46,176 nucleotides of DNA from Lachnospiraceae bacterium (GCA_017396555.1 JAFQLS010000019.1:1-46176), one strand, 5' to 3'; positions 1-9,084 are shown, counted from the first letter of the stretch. Translations and numbers: made by a program. Notes: generated by a model from the sequence alone, not told the origin.

Positions 1-33
1 AAGTTTTTCGTTGGAATGGTTTTTCTTTTTCAT
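1..33 (-). CDS. start of an unknown gene, cut by the window edge
   Basis: Only the first eleven codons are inside the window (they read MKKKNHSNEKL). The call rests on context: an ATG at 31-33, a good ribosome binding site (AAGGAG, complement of 45-50) about a dozen bases upstream, and a consensus-like promoter at 88-117. The lysine-rich opening says nothing about function. It reads away from the XRE/HD gene and has its own promoter. Confidence 0.5.
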   Translation of the reverse strand, partial: MKKKNHSNEKL

Positions 34-87
34 TTGCTAAAAATCTCCTTTGTTTTGATGTATTTAAAAGTCGCCAAACTTTCTTAC

Positions 88-117
88 ATCATACTGGGAG
101 ATTTTTTTAATTGTCAA
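88..117 (-). promoter_or_regulatory. sigma-A-type promoter for the gene at the window edge
   Basis: On the minus strand, TTGACA (112-117) is followed after 18 bases by TATGAT (88-93). It lies just downstream of the XRE/HD stop codon and directs transcription into the partial gene at 1-33. Confidence 0.5.
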
Positions 118-120
118 ATT

Positions 121-693
121 TCATGTTCTATAGGAATGCTTAGTTAATAGTTGTACTGCTGTTTTTACTTCATTATCGACTGGTAAATCTTCTAATGTAA
201 CCTTACAATCTTCACACACATCATGCAAAAGGATTGCTGATATCAAGTTGTCATCTTCAAGTCCAAGCGACAAAGCATGACATGCCATTAAGAGCGGATG
301 ATAAATATATGGTACTTCATCTTTTCCTTGTCTTACCTGCCCTTTATGTAATTCTCTTACATAAGGAAGCACTTCTACAGTCTGTGTTAAACCTTTCATG
401 GTTGCATATGTCTTCACATATGTATACATTCTATCTTCGTTAAACAATCTGTCTGATATTGGTTCTTCAAAATCAATTATGATTGTTGTTTCCTCTTTGC
501 CTCTAAGCAACCAATCAATTGTAACACCATACAAATCCGCAAGTTCTATAAGTTTCTTAAGCTCCGGTGTGGTTTCACCACGTTCCCACAAACTGACAGC
601 TTGAAAAGAAACGTCTAACTTTTCAGCCACTTCACTCTGTGTTATTTTCTGTTCCTTACGCACAGTTGCTAGTCTTTGTGAAAAATCACTCAT
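121..693 (-). CDS. XRE-type helix-turn-helix protein with a truncated SpoT-like HD domain
   Basis: A 190-residue protein. Residues about 5-65 form a Cro/C1-type helix-turn-helix (QSEVAEKLDVSFQAVSLWER). After a linker, residues about 85-185 resemble the (p)ppGpp-hydrolase-type HD domain: H115, YHPL around 130-133, and the LLHDVCED segment carrying the metal-binding His-Asp. Proteins of this build normally continue for tens of residues past this point, including a later metal or catalytic Asp segment. Here the frame ends shortly after 'LLTKHSYRT', and the next 120 bases hold no continuation that I can recognise. The start is supported by a GGGAGG site 7 bases upstream. It is likely a DNA-binding regulator with a possibly inactive alarmone or nucleotide phosphohydrolase domain. 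The HTH call is strong; the HD activity is doubtful. Confidence 0.8.
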   Translation of the reverse strand: MSDFSQRLATVRKEQKITQSEVAEKLDVSFQAVSLWERGETTPELKKLIELADLYGVTIDWLLRGKEETTIIIDFEEPISDRLFNEDRMYTYVKTYATMKGLTQTVEVLPYVRELHKGQVRQGKDEVPYIYHPLLMACHALSLGLEDDNLISAILLHDVCEDCKVTLEDLPVDNEVKTAVQLLTKHSYRT

Positions 694-784
694 TTGTTTT
701 CCTCCCTATAAAGCATCGATTCCGGCTACAATTTTATTATAACTTAATAACAATTAATTTAAAGCATATACTACTTGAAATTTG

Positions 785-821
785 AAAAATCCAATTCAAG
801 CGTTGCTTGAATTGGATTTTT
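785..821. terminator. bidirectional hairpin terminator
   Basis: A perfect 16-bp inverted repeat (785-800 with 806-821) around the loop CGTTG, with an A-run on one arm and a T-run on the other. It can end the lipoprotein transcript on the minus strand. It lies 10 bases past a TAG (831-833) that would end the lipoprotein in a shifted frame. Confidence 0.8.
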
Positions 822-897
822 CCGGATAAACTATTCCTCCGCGCTTATATCTTCTGTACTTATTCCCTCTTCATCTACTCCTACTGCATATCTGTTC

Positions 898-1365
898 TTA
901 GTCTTTATATGGAATCATTCTATATAAAGTATCCACAGAATAGACATATACTTCACTATCATGACCTGACTTAGCATAAAGCGTTGCACCTTCTTCAAAT
1001 CTTGATGCATCAAGTTCTTCATCCGGCATGTTAAGATTATCTATATTAACAGTTCCAATCTTTTCATATCCTTCAAATTTTGAAAAAACTTCGCTTTCAT
1101 CTATGTGACGCCTAACAGCATAATCATGTGTATACAATATGTCATTATACATAACATATTTCCATTGTACTTCACCATCAGGATAGCCAGTCTGTTGTTC
1201 TTCTGTGGTTGTTTCTTCTTTAACAGGCGTATTCTCAGATGTCGCACTTGTTATATCATCTGTTCCAGTAGTATTTTTATCTTCTAGCAATTCATTTTCA
1301 CTATTACTGCATGCCATACATAAGCACGATAAAGTCAAAATACATACTAATAATATTTTTTTCAT
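898..1365 (-). CDS. putative lipoprotein, possibly frameshifted near its 3' end
   Basis: A 155-residue secreted protein of unknown function. It has a basic start (MKK), a hydrophobic stretch and a lipobox-like LCMAC with Cys19 as the likely lipidated residue. A low-complexity Thr/Glu-rich spacer (about residues 25-60) precedes a small folded segment. The ribosome binding site AGGAGA is well placed, and the gene starts 11 bases after the C39 protease gene, so the two are probably co-transcribed. After the stop at 898 the +1 frame stays open for 23 more codons (KNRYAVGVDEEG..., an acidic tail) to a TAG at 831-833, ten bases before a strong terminator. This suggests a one-base frameshift near 898-907 in a longer protein, but the open stretch is short enough to be chance. 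No family was recognised. Confidence 0.65.
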   Translation of the reverse strand: MKKILLVCILTLSCLCMACSNSENELLEDKNTTGTDDITSATSENTPVKEETTTEEQQTGYPDGEVQWKYVMYNDILYTHDYAVRRHIDESEVFSKFEGYEKIGTVNIDNLNMPDEELDASRFEEGATLYAKSGHDSEVYVYSVDTLYRMIPYKD

Positions 1366-1376
1366 AAAATTATCTC

Positions 1377-2372
1377 CTATTTTGAAAGATTAATTGTAAT
1401 TACACAATCATTATAACTTGTCCAAGTTTTATACACTAACGACGCAGAATGACCATCTGCCAATACTATCTGATAAGCACCTCCTATATTCTGATATCCA
1501 AAGCAAGCTGTCATATGACCCTCTACCTCACTATAACTATTTTCACCAGCCGCAAAACCTACCAAACATGGCTTACCGTTATCTATTTGATTGACAACTT
1601 TACTAATAGTAGGATTCCAAAAGACATTCGATGTAGATGAGTAATATCTATTTTTTGACTTGACATATGTATACAATACTTCTGGAACATCATTATTCCT
1701 AAAACTATCACTATTTATTTCTCTAAATAAATCTCTTATTTCTCTTTGCATTTTTCCAAAAGTTATATCCAAATTCAAATACCCATAGTCATTATTTCCC
1801 CAATACCATAATACATTTGCAAGTGCTGTAACAATGCAATTCCAACCATTTTGCAATTTAGGGGTAACTCCAGATATAATACCATATGTACCAATACTAG
1901 AATCTTGACTAGTATATCCATACTCATTTCCAAACTCATCAATCCATATTTTCTCCCCATCAATTGAAAGTGCATAGTTTCCATACGTATAATAATATAT
2001 TATTTCAGATTCATCTTCATTTATTTCATTATTGTTTAAATAATTCTGATATGGTGATAATCCATCAGAATATTCAGCAACAATATTTTGATTGTTATAC
2101 CATATAAAATATCCTATATTCTCTTCATTTTTATATACATTTTATAAAACACTTATTTCCTCATCTATATTCGAACTCATTTCATAGCTTTTGATAATAT
2201 TCGCATCACTCCACTCTCCAAATCGCTCATTTTCTATAGTTGCTAATTCATCGACAAAGTTTAAAATGTCACTACTAACATATGATACCTCTGCAATAGT
2301 ACTAATTTCAAAACCACTTAATATCATTATCATTATAACAAAAAAACTACTAATTTTCTTTCCTGTTCTCAT
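1377..2372 (-). pseudogene. secreted C39/papain-like cysteine protease, interrupted by one in-frame TAA
   Basis: The reading frame runs unbroken over 332 codons except for a single TAA at 2142-2144 (codon 77). The upstream part opens with a signal peptide (MRTGKKISSFFVIMIM...). After the stop the same frame continues with a propeptide-like stretch (ENIGYFIWYNNQNIVAEYSD) and then the catalytic region. That region has a Cys in QNGWNCIVTALANVLWYWG, a His in EGHMTACFGY and an Asp in VLADGHS, the order expected for C39-like/papain-fold peptidases. A TTG at 1854-1856 inside the frame is unlikely to be the true start. Probably a recently inactivated exported protease or bacteriocin-type peptidase; readthrough or a sequencing error are alternatives. 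It is followed closely by the lipoprotein gene. Confidence 0.75.
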
Positions 2373-2591
2373 AACAACTCATCCTATCTACTCTGATTTT
2401 TTACTATACATTATATATCTTTAGCTTTTGTATATTAATTCCTCCTTCCATTGTTTTTACATGCTTGTCAATTCAAAATTTACAAACATTTTATTGACTT
2501 CAACGCCATATTTCTTTTAAGATACTTATTTACACCACCTTCTTTCCGTATCCGGAATGTAGCACCAATATACAAATCTCTACATTTATAC

Positions 2592-3038
2592 TTAGTTTAC
2601 CTGAAACTGTGCCTCTATAGAAAAACTTTCATCCCTAGTATTAGTAATAACTACACCTATTTTATATATTCTTTTTTCCAACGGATAGTATTTCTCTTTA
2701 AGATTATATTTTCTTTCAATCTTAGAATTCTCTTCATATATATACAACAAATCTTCAGAGGTATTAACCTTAGGCGAAACAACAACCCACGAATCATCCT
2801 TTAAACACTTAAGATAATACGCATCTCCAGATGTGTATTTTTCTTCCGTTTTATTATATATTATTCCACTAATACTTTCCTTATCATCTGAATATATGTC
2901 TGTTTCCAGTAAAAAATCTATCCCCTCCATACTTTTAACATCTTCTTTATGCAAATCATCCCCCACAAACAATATTAGAACCACTATAAAAATTACAATT
3001 AATATCCCTACACAACTATAAACAACCCTCTTGTTCAT
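2592..3038 (-). CDS. membrane-anchored protein with a bacterial Ig-like domain
   Basis: A 148-residue protein. Residues about 4-26 (VVYSCVGILIVIFIVVLILF) form one membrane segment, and the remainder is outside. The outer part (SISGIIYNKTEEKYTSGDAY, LKCLKDDSWVVVSP) has the 'xxxGxIxNxSxxxYxxGxxYxLExxxxxxW' rhythm of a bacterial Ig-like domain often found beside regulatory or peptidase membrane proteins (Big_14-like, from memory). The ATG at 3036-3038 is preferred over an upstream GTG because a GAGGTG ribosome binding site ends six bases before it and the GTG lies inside that site. It sits 33 bases after the S1 protease gene, on the same strand, and 219 bases before the C39 protease gene. Function unknown. 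Confidence 0.75.
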   Translation of the reverse strand: MNKRVVYSCVGILIVIFIVVLILFVGDDLHKEDVKSMEGIDFLLETDIYSDDKESISGIIYNKTEEKYTSGDAYYLKCLKDDSWVVVSPKVNTSEDLLYIYEENSKIERKYNLKEKYYPLEKRIYKIGVVITNTRDESFSIEAQFQVN

Positions 3039-3071
3039 AAATATCACCTCACACTACACATTCTTTTGTTT

Positions 3072-4253
3072 TTAGTATCTCGTCAAATTAAAAGTGTTTT
3101 TAACATTTGTATAACTAGTAAATACATGATATGATAGATATATGCCTCTATGTATTCCCATCGTATTATATGTATAATTACTGTAATCACTAACTATTGC
3201 TCCACCACTATCACCAGAAGCACTTGGATATGATGCACCAATCAAATTGCTAAAATATTGATTATTATATGTAAAACTAACATTTGTAGATTCTATTTTA
3301 CCATAAGTCTTACCTGATTTTGCACCAAATAGGTAAACAATTTTTCCACTAACCGGAGTACTAGCCGTTGTGCTAACATTATAATACGATGTACCTGATA
3401 ATGTATTTGATACAGAACTGCTATTATTCAATTTGACAAAGGATATATCTGCACTTCCTCCATATGCCCTATATGTAACTGTACCAAGCACATTTCCATT
3501 TGAGTCTTTTATAGAGTCACCATATGTATTTCCATGTGCACATGTTAAAAAACCTGTCTCAACCACACCATTTGACAATGTTCTTCTTACACGAAACCCT
3601 GCTGTCAACCCACTACTAGACGAAGATATATATTCACCTGGTGCAGTTGAACCTCCTTGCTCTACGCCCTCTTCTGCCTCTTTAAATACAAACATATCAC
3701 TATAATTAAACTCCTCCAAAAATCTTTGTATCTTTTCATCGTTTATATCTTCAATATAAACTTCTATTTTATTTTCACTGTCCAACAAAACTGTACCCGC
3801 AACATCCGAAAATAAATTATCAGACGTTTGAGTACTTAATGCAGAATTAATTTTCATTCCAATTTCTGTTATAACGGTGTTTAATGTTTTATAAGAATAT
3901 TTCGCGTCTTCAAAAACTATATCTGATGATATATCTTTTATATCCTCTTTTACACTTTCTAAATCCTCAACAAGAAGCATTACTAAATTTCCTTATTCAT
4001 TTATATATGCACCTCCATAATACTCTCTTGATTCTCTATTAACCGCCAAACCACCTTCTACATATTCCATTATTTTTGCATAATTTTCACTTGCCTTATA
4101 TTGATTTTCCAAAATCTCACTGTCAATATCAAACTCTGAATTTGCATATTTATCTGAATTATTTTTACTAACATTACCAACAGCAAAGGTAAAAATAGAA
4201 TTAGCTAATATAGCTACCATAATTATCATAACAAATATAATTTTTTTATTCAT
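3072..4253 (-). pseudogene. secreted S1-family (alpha-lytic-like) serine protease, interrupted by one in-frame TAA
   Basis: A 394-codon frame with one internal stop, TAA at 3993-3995 (codon 87). The upstream piece has a strong ribosome binding site (GAGGAGG), a signal peptide (MNKKIIFVMIIMVAILANS) and ends YYGGAYINE. The same frame resumes GNLVMLLVED and runs through a propeptide of about 100 residues into a trypsin-fold domain with all three catalytic residues: His in FLTCAHGN, Asp in SADISFVKL, Ser in SGDSGGAI. 'YYGGxYIxxxGNLxxxxxD' is a normal continuous motif of such propeptides, so the TAA most likely replaced a sense codon. An ATG at 3978-3980 has an AAGGA-like site before it and could allow re-initiation, but that product would lack a signal peptide. 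Probable pseudogene. Confidence 0.8.
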
Positions 4254-4514
4254 AAAAATACCTCCTCAAACAATTAATAAATTTGCACACCAACCAATAA
4301 CATTTTCTTAATCTTTTGCCAGTATCTCTACCTTCCTATCTTGATTATTAAATACTTAGATGTCCTTTTCCCTCCTTTCAACTTTCAAACACAATTTAAC
4401 ATATATTTGCATTAACTCTGACTTAAAACTATCATATATTCTGCTGACAATTCAACCTTCACATAAAAACACAACACGAAAGTATCATTTTAGAGCACAA
4501 AAATCAATATCCCA

Positions 4515-4547
4515 AGCCCCAACGACGTTTTTCAGAGCCCCAACGAC
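4515..4547. repeat. direct repeat pair, 12-bp unit, 21-bp period
   Basis: AGCCCCAACGAC occurs at 4515-4526 and 4536-4547, exactly 21 bp apart (two helix turns). On the minus strand it reads GTCGTTGGGGCT. The spacing is the one used by LytTR-domain regulators, which bind paired direct repeats with a GTT core. It lies about 260-290 bp upstream of the S1 protease start. Confidence 0.6.
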
Positions 4548-4595
4548 ATTAAAATTTATTTTATTATATGATTACAAATAATTTTTTCAAGCAGA

Positions 4596-4631
4596 TGTCC
4601 GTTTTTTGCAGTATTTTGTCCGTTTTTTGCA
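4596..4631. repeat. second direct repeat pair, 15-bp unit, 21-bp period
   Basis: TGTCCGTTTTTTGCA occurs at 4596-4610 and again at 4617-4631, also 21 bp apart. The unit differs from the 4515 pair but also contains a CGTT core. It lies just beyond the rny terminator. Confidence 0.6.
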
Positions 4632-4642
4632 ATTTTGCATTA

Positions 4643-4672
4643 AAAAAGAGACTGAAAACTCAGTCCCTTTTT
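4643..4672 (-). terminator. terminator of rny
   Basis: An inverted repeat (GAGACTGA / TCAGTCCC with flanking A and T runs, one mismatch, 4-base loop) located 11 bases after the rny stop codon. On the minus strand it ends in a T-run. Confidence 0.75.
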
Positions 4673-4683
4673 AAAGTTTAAAA

Positions 4684-6243
4684 TTATTTAGCGTAATCAA
4701 TAACTCTTGATTCACGTATTACATTAACTTTAATCTGTCCCGGATAAGAAAGTTCAGCTTCAATCTGCTTAGAAATATCTCTAGCCATAAGCACCATGTC
4801 AGCATCATTAATCTGCTCTGGTACTACCATAATTCTGACCTCTCTACCTGCCTGAATTGCAAAAGATTTATCAACACCTTTGTAGTTGTTGGTAATCTCT
4901 TCTAATTGTTTAAGTCTGTTGGTATATGTTTCTAATGTTTCTCTTCTAGCACCCGGTCTTGCAGCAGAAATAGTATCAGCAGCTTGTACCAAACATGCTA
5001 TAAGCGATTCAGGTTCTACATCTCCATGATGCGACTCAACTGCATTAATAACAACAGCTGATTCTTTGTATTTTCTACATAAATCCACACCAATCTGAAT
5101 ATGTGATCCTTCAATATCATGATCAAGTGATTTTCCGATATCATGTAAAAGTCCGGCTCTCTTTGCCATCTTAACATCCACACCTACCTCAGCAGCAAGT
5201 AATCCTGTGAGATGAGCAACTTCTATTGAATGTTTTAATGCATTCTGACCGTAACTGGTTCTAAATTTCATCTTACCAAGTAATCTTACAAGTTCTGGAT
5301 GAATTCCATGTACACCAACTTCTAAAGTAGCGGCCTCGCCCTCTTCTTTCATCATAATTTCAACTTCTTTTTGAGCCTTTTCAACCATTTCTTCAATTCT
5401 TGCCGGATGAATTCTTCCGTCAACAATTAATTTTTCAAGTGCTATTCTTGCAACTTCTCTTCTGATTGGGTCAAAACCGGAAAGAATAACTGCTTCAGGA
5501 GTATCATCAATAATCAAATCAACACCTGTCATAGTCTCAAGAGTTCTAATGTTACGTCCTTCACGTCCGATAATTCTTCCTTTCATTTCATCGTTAGGAA
5601 GCTGTACTACAGATATTGTAGTTTCTGAAACGTGATCTGCTGCACATTTCTGTATAGCAGTAACAACACATTCTTTTGCTTTCTTTCCTGCTTCTTCTTT
5701 AGCTCTGTTTTCAAGTTCCTTAATCATTTTAGCTGTATCCAGCTTTACTTCGTCTTCAACAGTTTTTAACAAAAAGTCTTTTGCTTGTTCGGAGGTTAAT
5801 CCGGAGATTCTCTCAAGTTCCTGTATACGTTGTTCGTTAAGCTTAGCAACTTCTTCCTTTACTCTGTCAAGTTCTTCTTCCTTTTTATTCAAAGCCTCTT
5901 CCTTCTTAGCTATAGTATCAGCCTTCTTGTCGATAGCTTCTTCTTTAGAAAGAACTCTTCTTTCGTAACGTTGCAATTCGCTTCTGCGTTCTTTTGTCTC
6001 TTTATCAAGCTCATTCTTAGTCTTCAAATTCTCTTCCTTAGCTTCTAAGAGTGCCTCACGCTTCTTTGTCTCAGCAATTTTTAATGCCTCATCTATAATT
6101 TCACGCTTTCTATCTTCTGCAGTTCCAATTGTCTTAGCATCAGATTTTTTCTTAACAGACAATGTAACAAACGAAGAGATTACAGCGCCAACAATAGCTG
6201 TACATACTGCAATTGCAATAACAACGCCAATTGGCAATTCCAT
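4684..6243 (-). CDS. rny: ribonuclease Y
   Basis: A 519-residue membrane-anchored endoribonuclease that initiates mRNA decay in Firmicutes. The domains are in the family order: an N-terminal membrane helix (about residues 5-27), a long charged coiled coil (about 30-190), a KH RNA-binding domain with [12 protein letters not shown], and an HD domain with [10 protein letters not shown] and [13 protein letters not shown], where the His-Asp pair binds the catalytic metal. The length matches the usual 510-520 residues. The start follows a very strong AAGGAGGTG site. It is transcribed alone from a promoter at 6295-6323 to a terminator at 4643-4672. Confidence 0.98.
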   Translation of the reverse strand: MELPIGVVIAIAVCTAIVGAVISSFVTLSVKKKSDAKTIGTAEDRKREIIDEALKIAETKKREALLEAKEENLKTKNELDKETKERRSELQRYERRVLSKEEAIDKKADTIAKKEEALNKKEEELDRVKEEVAKLNEQRIQELERISGLTSEQAKDFLLKTVEDEVKLDTAKMIKELENRAKEEAGKKAKECVVTAIQKCAADHVSETTISVVQLPNDEMKGRIIGREGRNIRTLETMTGVDLIIDDTPEAVILSGFDPIRREVARIALEKLIVDGRIHPARIEEMVEKAQKEVEIMMKEEGEAATLEVGVHGIHPELVRLLGKMKFRTSYGQNALKHSIEVAHLTGLLAAEVGVDVKMAKRAGLLHDIGKSLDHDIEGSHIQIGVDLCRKYKESAVVINAVESHHGDVEPESLIACLVQAADTISAARPGARRETLETYTNRLKQLEEITNNYKGVDKSFAIQAGREVRIMVVPEQINDADMVLMARDISKQIEAELSYPGQIKVNVIRESRVIDYAK

Positions 6244-6294
6244 TACAGGAGCACCTCCTTATTTAGTTTTAATTGTACACAGTACAACACATCA

Positions 6295-6323
6295 ATTTTA
6301 TACTATTTTTATAGTTATGTCAA
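6295..6323 (-). promoter_or_regulatory. promoter of rny
   Basis: On the minus strand TTGACA (6318-6323), 17 bases, then TAAAAT (6295-6300), about 50 bases upstream of the rny start. Confidence 0.6.
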
Positions 6324-6340
6324 GTTGAAACATAAACAGA

Positions 6341-6367
6341 AGGACAGGAAAATACAATTTCCTGCCC
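6341..6367 (-). terminator. terminator after the first large secreted protein
   Basis: AGGACAGGAAA and TTTCCTGCCCT flank a 6-base loop, with one mismatch, 24 bases past the stop of the 6391-8955 gene. Confidence 0.65.
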
Positions 6368-6390
6368 TATAATTATTACTATATTATTCG

Positions 6391-8955
6391 TTATTTAATT
6401 TTAACTGATTTAACAGTGCTATATGCAGAATATACCTTTATTCCACTTCCGTTATATTTGAAACTTCTTACCTTAAAGTAGTATGTCTTACCACTTGTTA
6501 AATTGTTCTTTGTATATCTTGTTATATTTTTGGTTTTAATCGCAACTCTGTTAAATCCTGAAGCTCTTCTTATTGAAATATACACTTCATAGCCATCAGC
6601 ACCTGTAACCTTTTCCCAAGCAACAAGTGCTTTTTTCTTAGTTTTACTTGTTACAGTTACTTTTGTAGTTGTGGTCTTTGTAATCATTGTTTTAGTAGCT
6701 GATGCGTTACCATATACTTTCTTACCGTTAACTGTCGCATATGCTTTAACTACTACTCTATACTTTGTACCAGCTTTAAGATTTTTAATTTTACCACTAG
6801 TTTTTGTTGCATTTCCAATAGCTTTAAGCTCACCAGTTGTTGCATTTTCAATGTATACAGTATAACCTGTTGCTCCAGCTACTTTATTCCACTTAAGAGA
6901 AATAGAATTTGTTGTGCATTTTGTTTGTTTTAAGCCACTAACCTTTGCAGGTATGATTTTAAATTTAGTCGTCATAGAACCTGTATAGTTTCCCTTACCG
7001 GTAACCACTACTGACGCAGTTCCTATATTTACATTATTCTTATATGTAACTGTATAATCCTTGCCTTCTGTAAGCTTTTTACCATTTCTTGCTTTAACTA
7101 CGAGCGTTCCCTTGATAGCTTTTCCGGTATAATATGGCTTTACAGTAAAATCCACTGTTGCTATTTTGATTTTTTCCTGTACCCTTGCATTAATCTTAAA
7201 TGTAGCAGTCTTTGTACCACCAAACTTACCTTTTCCTGTAACTGTTACTGTAGCAGTACCAACATTTTTGTTATTGCTATAAGTCACTGTGTAGTCCACG
7301 TCTTTTGTTAATGTTACTAACTGCGAATCTACATATGCCTTAACAGTTACAGATGGCTTAAACTCTGTTCCGTTGTATGTATATTCTGTATTTGAAAGAG
7401 TTACTGATTCAATAGCAATTAATGCATCAATATCGTTACGAATTGTTGTAACACTACAATGCTTACACTTGTATTCTGTACTTCCTTTTTGGTTTACAGT
7501 TGGATTAGATACAACCTTACCATTTGTAAAATCAAATTCGTGTTCTCCACCGCATGTTGCTATAAGCTTAGCTTTAGATGAATCGTAGTTACCATTAGCA
7601 ATAGCTATATCCCAGATATCTTTATAATATTCTACCGGACCATACTTTACACCATCGTATTCAAAATACCATCTACAGTTTTCGTATTTGCCATCCGAAC
7701 TCCAAACCCAAATTTCATTATACACCGTCTCTCCATATTCTTCATATGAAAGACTATATTTATCAATTACAATATAATCCTCTTCACTATTCTGTGTACC
7801 ATCAAAATCATAATATGGAATTACATATGTTTGCAAAACCACACCTTCATTTGACCATAAGACTGGATAATTTATTTCATAGTAAAATGTATCCGCAGAA
7901 CCAAAAGTATAAATGTATTTTCTTCCTTCTGTGTAATCCTCTACACTTAATGCAGTTTTAGTTGTATAATCGATATAATTTCCTGACTCATCATAATACA
8001 AATTATTTAAAGCCTCATTATGTCCACAATAATTCAAATTCCATAAAGACCATTCAATATCTTCATCATAGTTATAATCACTTAAATATTCTTGTACATC
8101 CTCATTATTTAAAATATATTCACCCGGAGCAAGAAATATAGTTTCTTCCATAAAATCTTTTTCATAAATATTACCTTCATAATAAGAAGTACCAAGATAA
8201 TATGGCATTGTTTTTGTAGGAACAAGTTTAACAGGAGTATAATTAAAGCAAGACATAATCTCTATTTCTGTCCAGATATCATCATAGTCTGCGACAAAAA
8301 CAATCTGTTCTTCTCCAAAACCATTTCCCCATCCATCATCAACGAAATTCGAATATAAAATATATCCAATATATCCTTCTGGAATTTCAAGTGTTTCATC
8401 CATTGAATTAACATCAACAGTTATCGTCTTTTCTACATTCCCCTGGACATTATAGACATCAATATCAAATTCTTTGCTTACGTATAAAGGACTAATTACA
8501 GGCGGAAAATATGTTTCTACTTCTCCTGCACTTTCGTTGTCCTCGTCAACTTTCATACCTATACATCCAAAGGTTTTAATGTCTTCTACTGTTATAACAT
8601 AATCAAAATCTACTTCTTTAGTGTTATTAAGATCATAACCACCATCTTGAGTTCTACCCCATATTTTCCATCCAACAACATCTGTATACAGACCATAAGA
8701 ATCACCATATGAGTCTACACCATCAAAATATGTCTTTATTGGTGTATTGACTTTGATATCAGTTCCCCAATGGTCCCTAACACCTGTGTAATAAGGTGAT
8801 TGACCTATATATTCGTACACCTTTACATAATCACAATCACTACTCTTCTCCTCATACACCTCGTTACTTATTGTTCCATAAGCATCTGGTGCAACAGATA
8901 CCACCATTGTCATCGCCATAATCAAGGCGATTAACCCTTTAAATCTTTTCTTCAT
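6391..8955 (-). CDS. large secreted multidomain protein (Ig-like repeats plus two fibronectin-III-like domains), copy A
   Basis: An 854-residue exported protein. The signal peptide is MKKRFKGLIALIMAMTMVVS followed by a small-residue cleavage region. Residues about 35-470 are an acidic, Tyr/Trp-rich region of unknown fold. A short paired-cysteine segment follows (CGGEHEFD...YKCKHC, zinc-knuckle-like). Two beta-rich repeats (about 515-665) contain 'YTYNGTEFKPSVTV' and 'VTVTGKGKFGGT'. Two fibronectin-III-like domains (about 668-854) contain 'LKWNKVAGATGYTVYI'. There is no LPXTG or S-layer anchor, so it is either released or held by the C-terminal domains. It is a paralogue of the next gene upstream, sharing signal peptide, ribosome binding site, promoter and domain order. 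Probably a surface or adhesion-like protein; substrate unknown. Confidence 0.85.
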   Translation of the reverse strand: MKKRFKGLIALIMAMTMVVSVAPDAYGTISNEVYEEKSSDCDYVKVYEYIGQSPYYTGVRDHWGTDIKVNTPIKTYFDGVDSYGDSYGLYTDVVGWKIWGRTQDGGYDLNNTKEVDFDYVITVEDIKTFGCIGMKVDEDNESAGEVETYFPPVISPLYVSKEFDIDVYNVQGNVEKTITVDVNSMDETLEIPEGYIGYILYSNFVDDGWGNGFGEEQIVFVADYDDIWTEIEIMSCFNYTPVKLVPTKTMPYYLGTSYYEGNIYEKDFMEETIFLAPGEYILNNEDVQEYLSDYNYDEDIEWSLWNLNYCGHNEALNNLYYDESGNYIDYTTKTALSVEDYTEGRKYIYTFGSADTFYYEINYPVLWSNEGVVLQTYVIPYYDFDGTQNSEEDYIVIDKYSLSYEEYGETVYNEIWVWSSDGKYENCRWYFEYDGVKYGPVEYYKDIWDIAIANGNYDSSKAKLIATCGGEHEFDFTNGKVVSNPTVNQKGSTEYKCKHCSVTTIRNDIDALIAIESVTLSNTEYTYNGTEFKPSVTVKAYVDSQLVTLTKDVDYTVTYSNNKNVGTATVTVTGKGKFGGTKTATFKINARVQEKIKIATVDFTVKPYYTGKAIKGTLVVKARNGKKLTEGKDYTVTYKNNVNIGTASVVVTGKGNYTGSMTTKFKIIPAKVSGLKQTKCTTNSISLKWNKVAGATGYTVYIENATTGELKAIGNATKTSGKIKNLKAGTKYRVVVKAYATVNGKKVYGNASATKTMITKTTTTKVTVTSKTKKKALVAWEKVTGADGYEVYISIRRASGFNRVAIKTKNITRYTKNNLTSGKTYYFKVRSFKYNGSGIKVYSAYSTVKSVKIK

Positions 8956-8997
8956 ATTTAACCTCCGTATAAATAATTATTTTCAAAAAACAACATA

Positions 8998-9026
8998 ATC
9001 ATATCACTTTTCAGAATTATTTTCAA
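8998..9026 (-). promoter_or_regulatory. promoter of secreted protein copy A
   Basis: TTGAAA (9021-9026), 17 bases, TATGAT (8998-9003). The hexamers and much of the spacer (ending AAAAGTGA) are nearly identical to the promoter of copy B at 11739-11767, evidence of a duplication that included the control region. Confidence 0.65.
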
Positions 9027-9040
9027 CACTTTAATATAAT

Positions 9041-9079
9041 AAAAGACAGAAATCGCAAACTTTGCTTTTTCTGTCTTTA
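9041..9079 (-). terminator. terminator after secreted protein copy B
   Basis: AAAGACAGAAA and TTTCTGTCTTT arms around an inner CGCAAACTTTGC segment, starting 6 bases after the stop codon of the 9085-11700 gene. Confidence 0.75.
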
Positions 9080-9084
9080 TTAAT

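Larger units (their letters stand above)
4254..4642. other. 389-bp intergenic region with regulatory repeats
   Basis: No coding region can be supported. The stretch holds the probable control region of the secreted-protease cluster: the ribosome binding site next to 4253, an AT-rich stretch without a clear -35/-10 pair, and two pairs of direct repeats (4515-4547 and 4596-4631). A GGAGGG sequence on the minus strand near 4370 resembles a ribosome binding site but has no usable start codon after it. The rny terminator follows at 4643. Confidence 0.5.

Noticed and set aside
1775-1984. 69-residue minus-strand frame as a separate gene
   Set aside because: It is in another frame over the continuous C39 protease frame, which reads recognisable sequence right through this stretch.
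2451-2804. 117-residue plus-strand reading frame
   Set aside because: It runs antisense through the Ig-like membrane protein gene, has no good ribosome site, and its composition is that of AT-rich antisense DNA.
1377-4253. Reassigned TAA codon as the explanation of the two interrupted proteases
   Set aside because: TAA ends many intact genes here (for example spo0A-region and recA genes), so it is a normal stop codon; mutation or local readthrough is simpler.
4366-4378. Hidden small gene after a GGAGGG sequence on the minus strand
   Set aside because: No ATG, GTG or TTG at a workable distance opens a frame of useful length.
4515-4631. Short CRISPR array or insertion sequence ends
   Set aside because: Only two copies of each of two unrelated units, with spacers of 6 to 9 bases; no inverted ends and no transposase.
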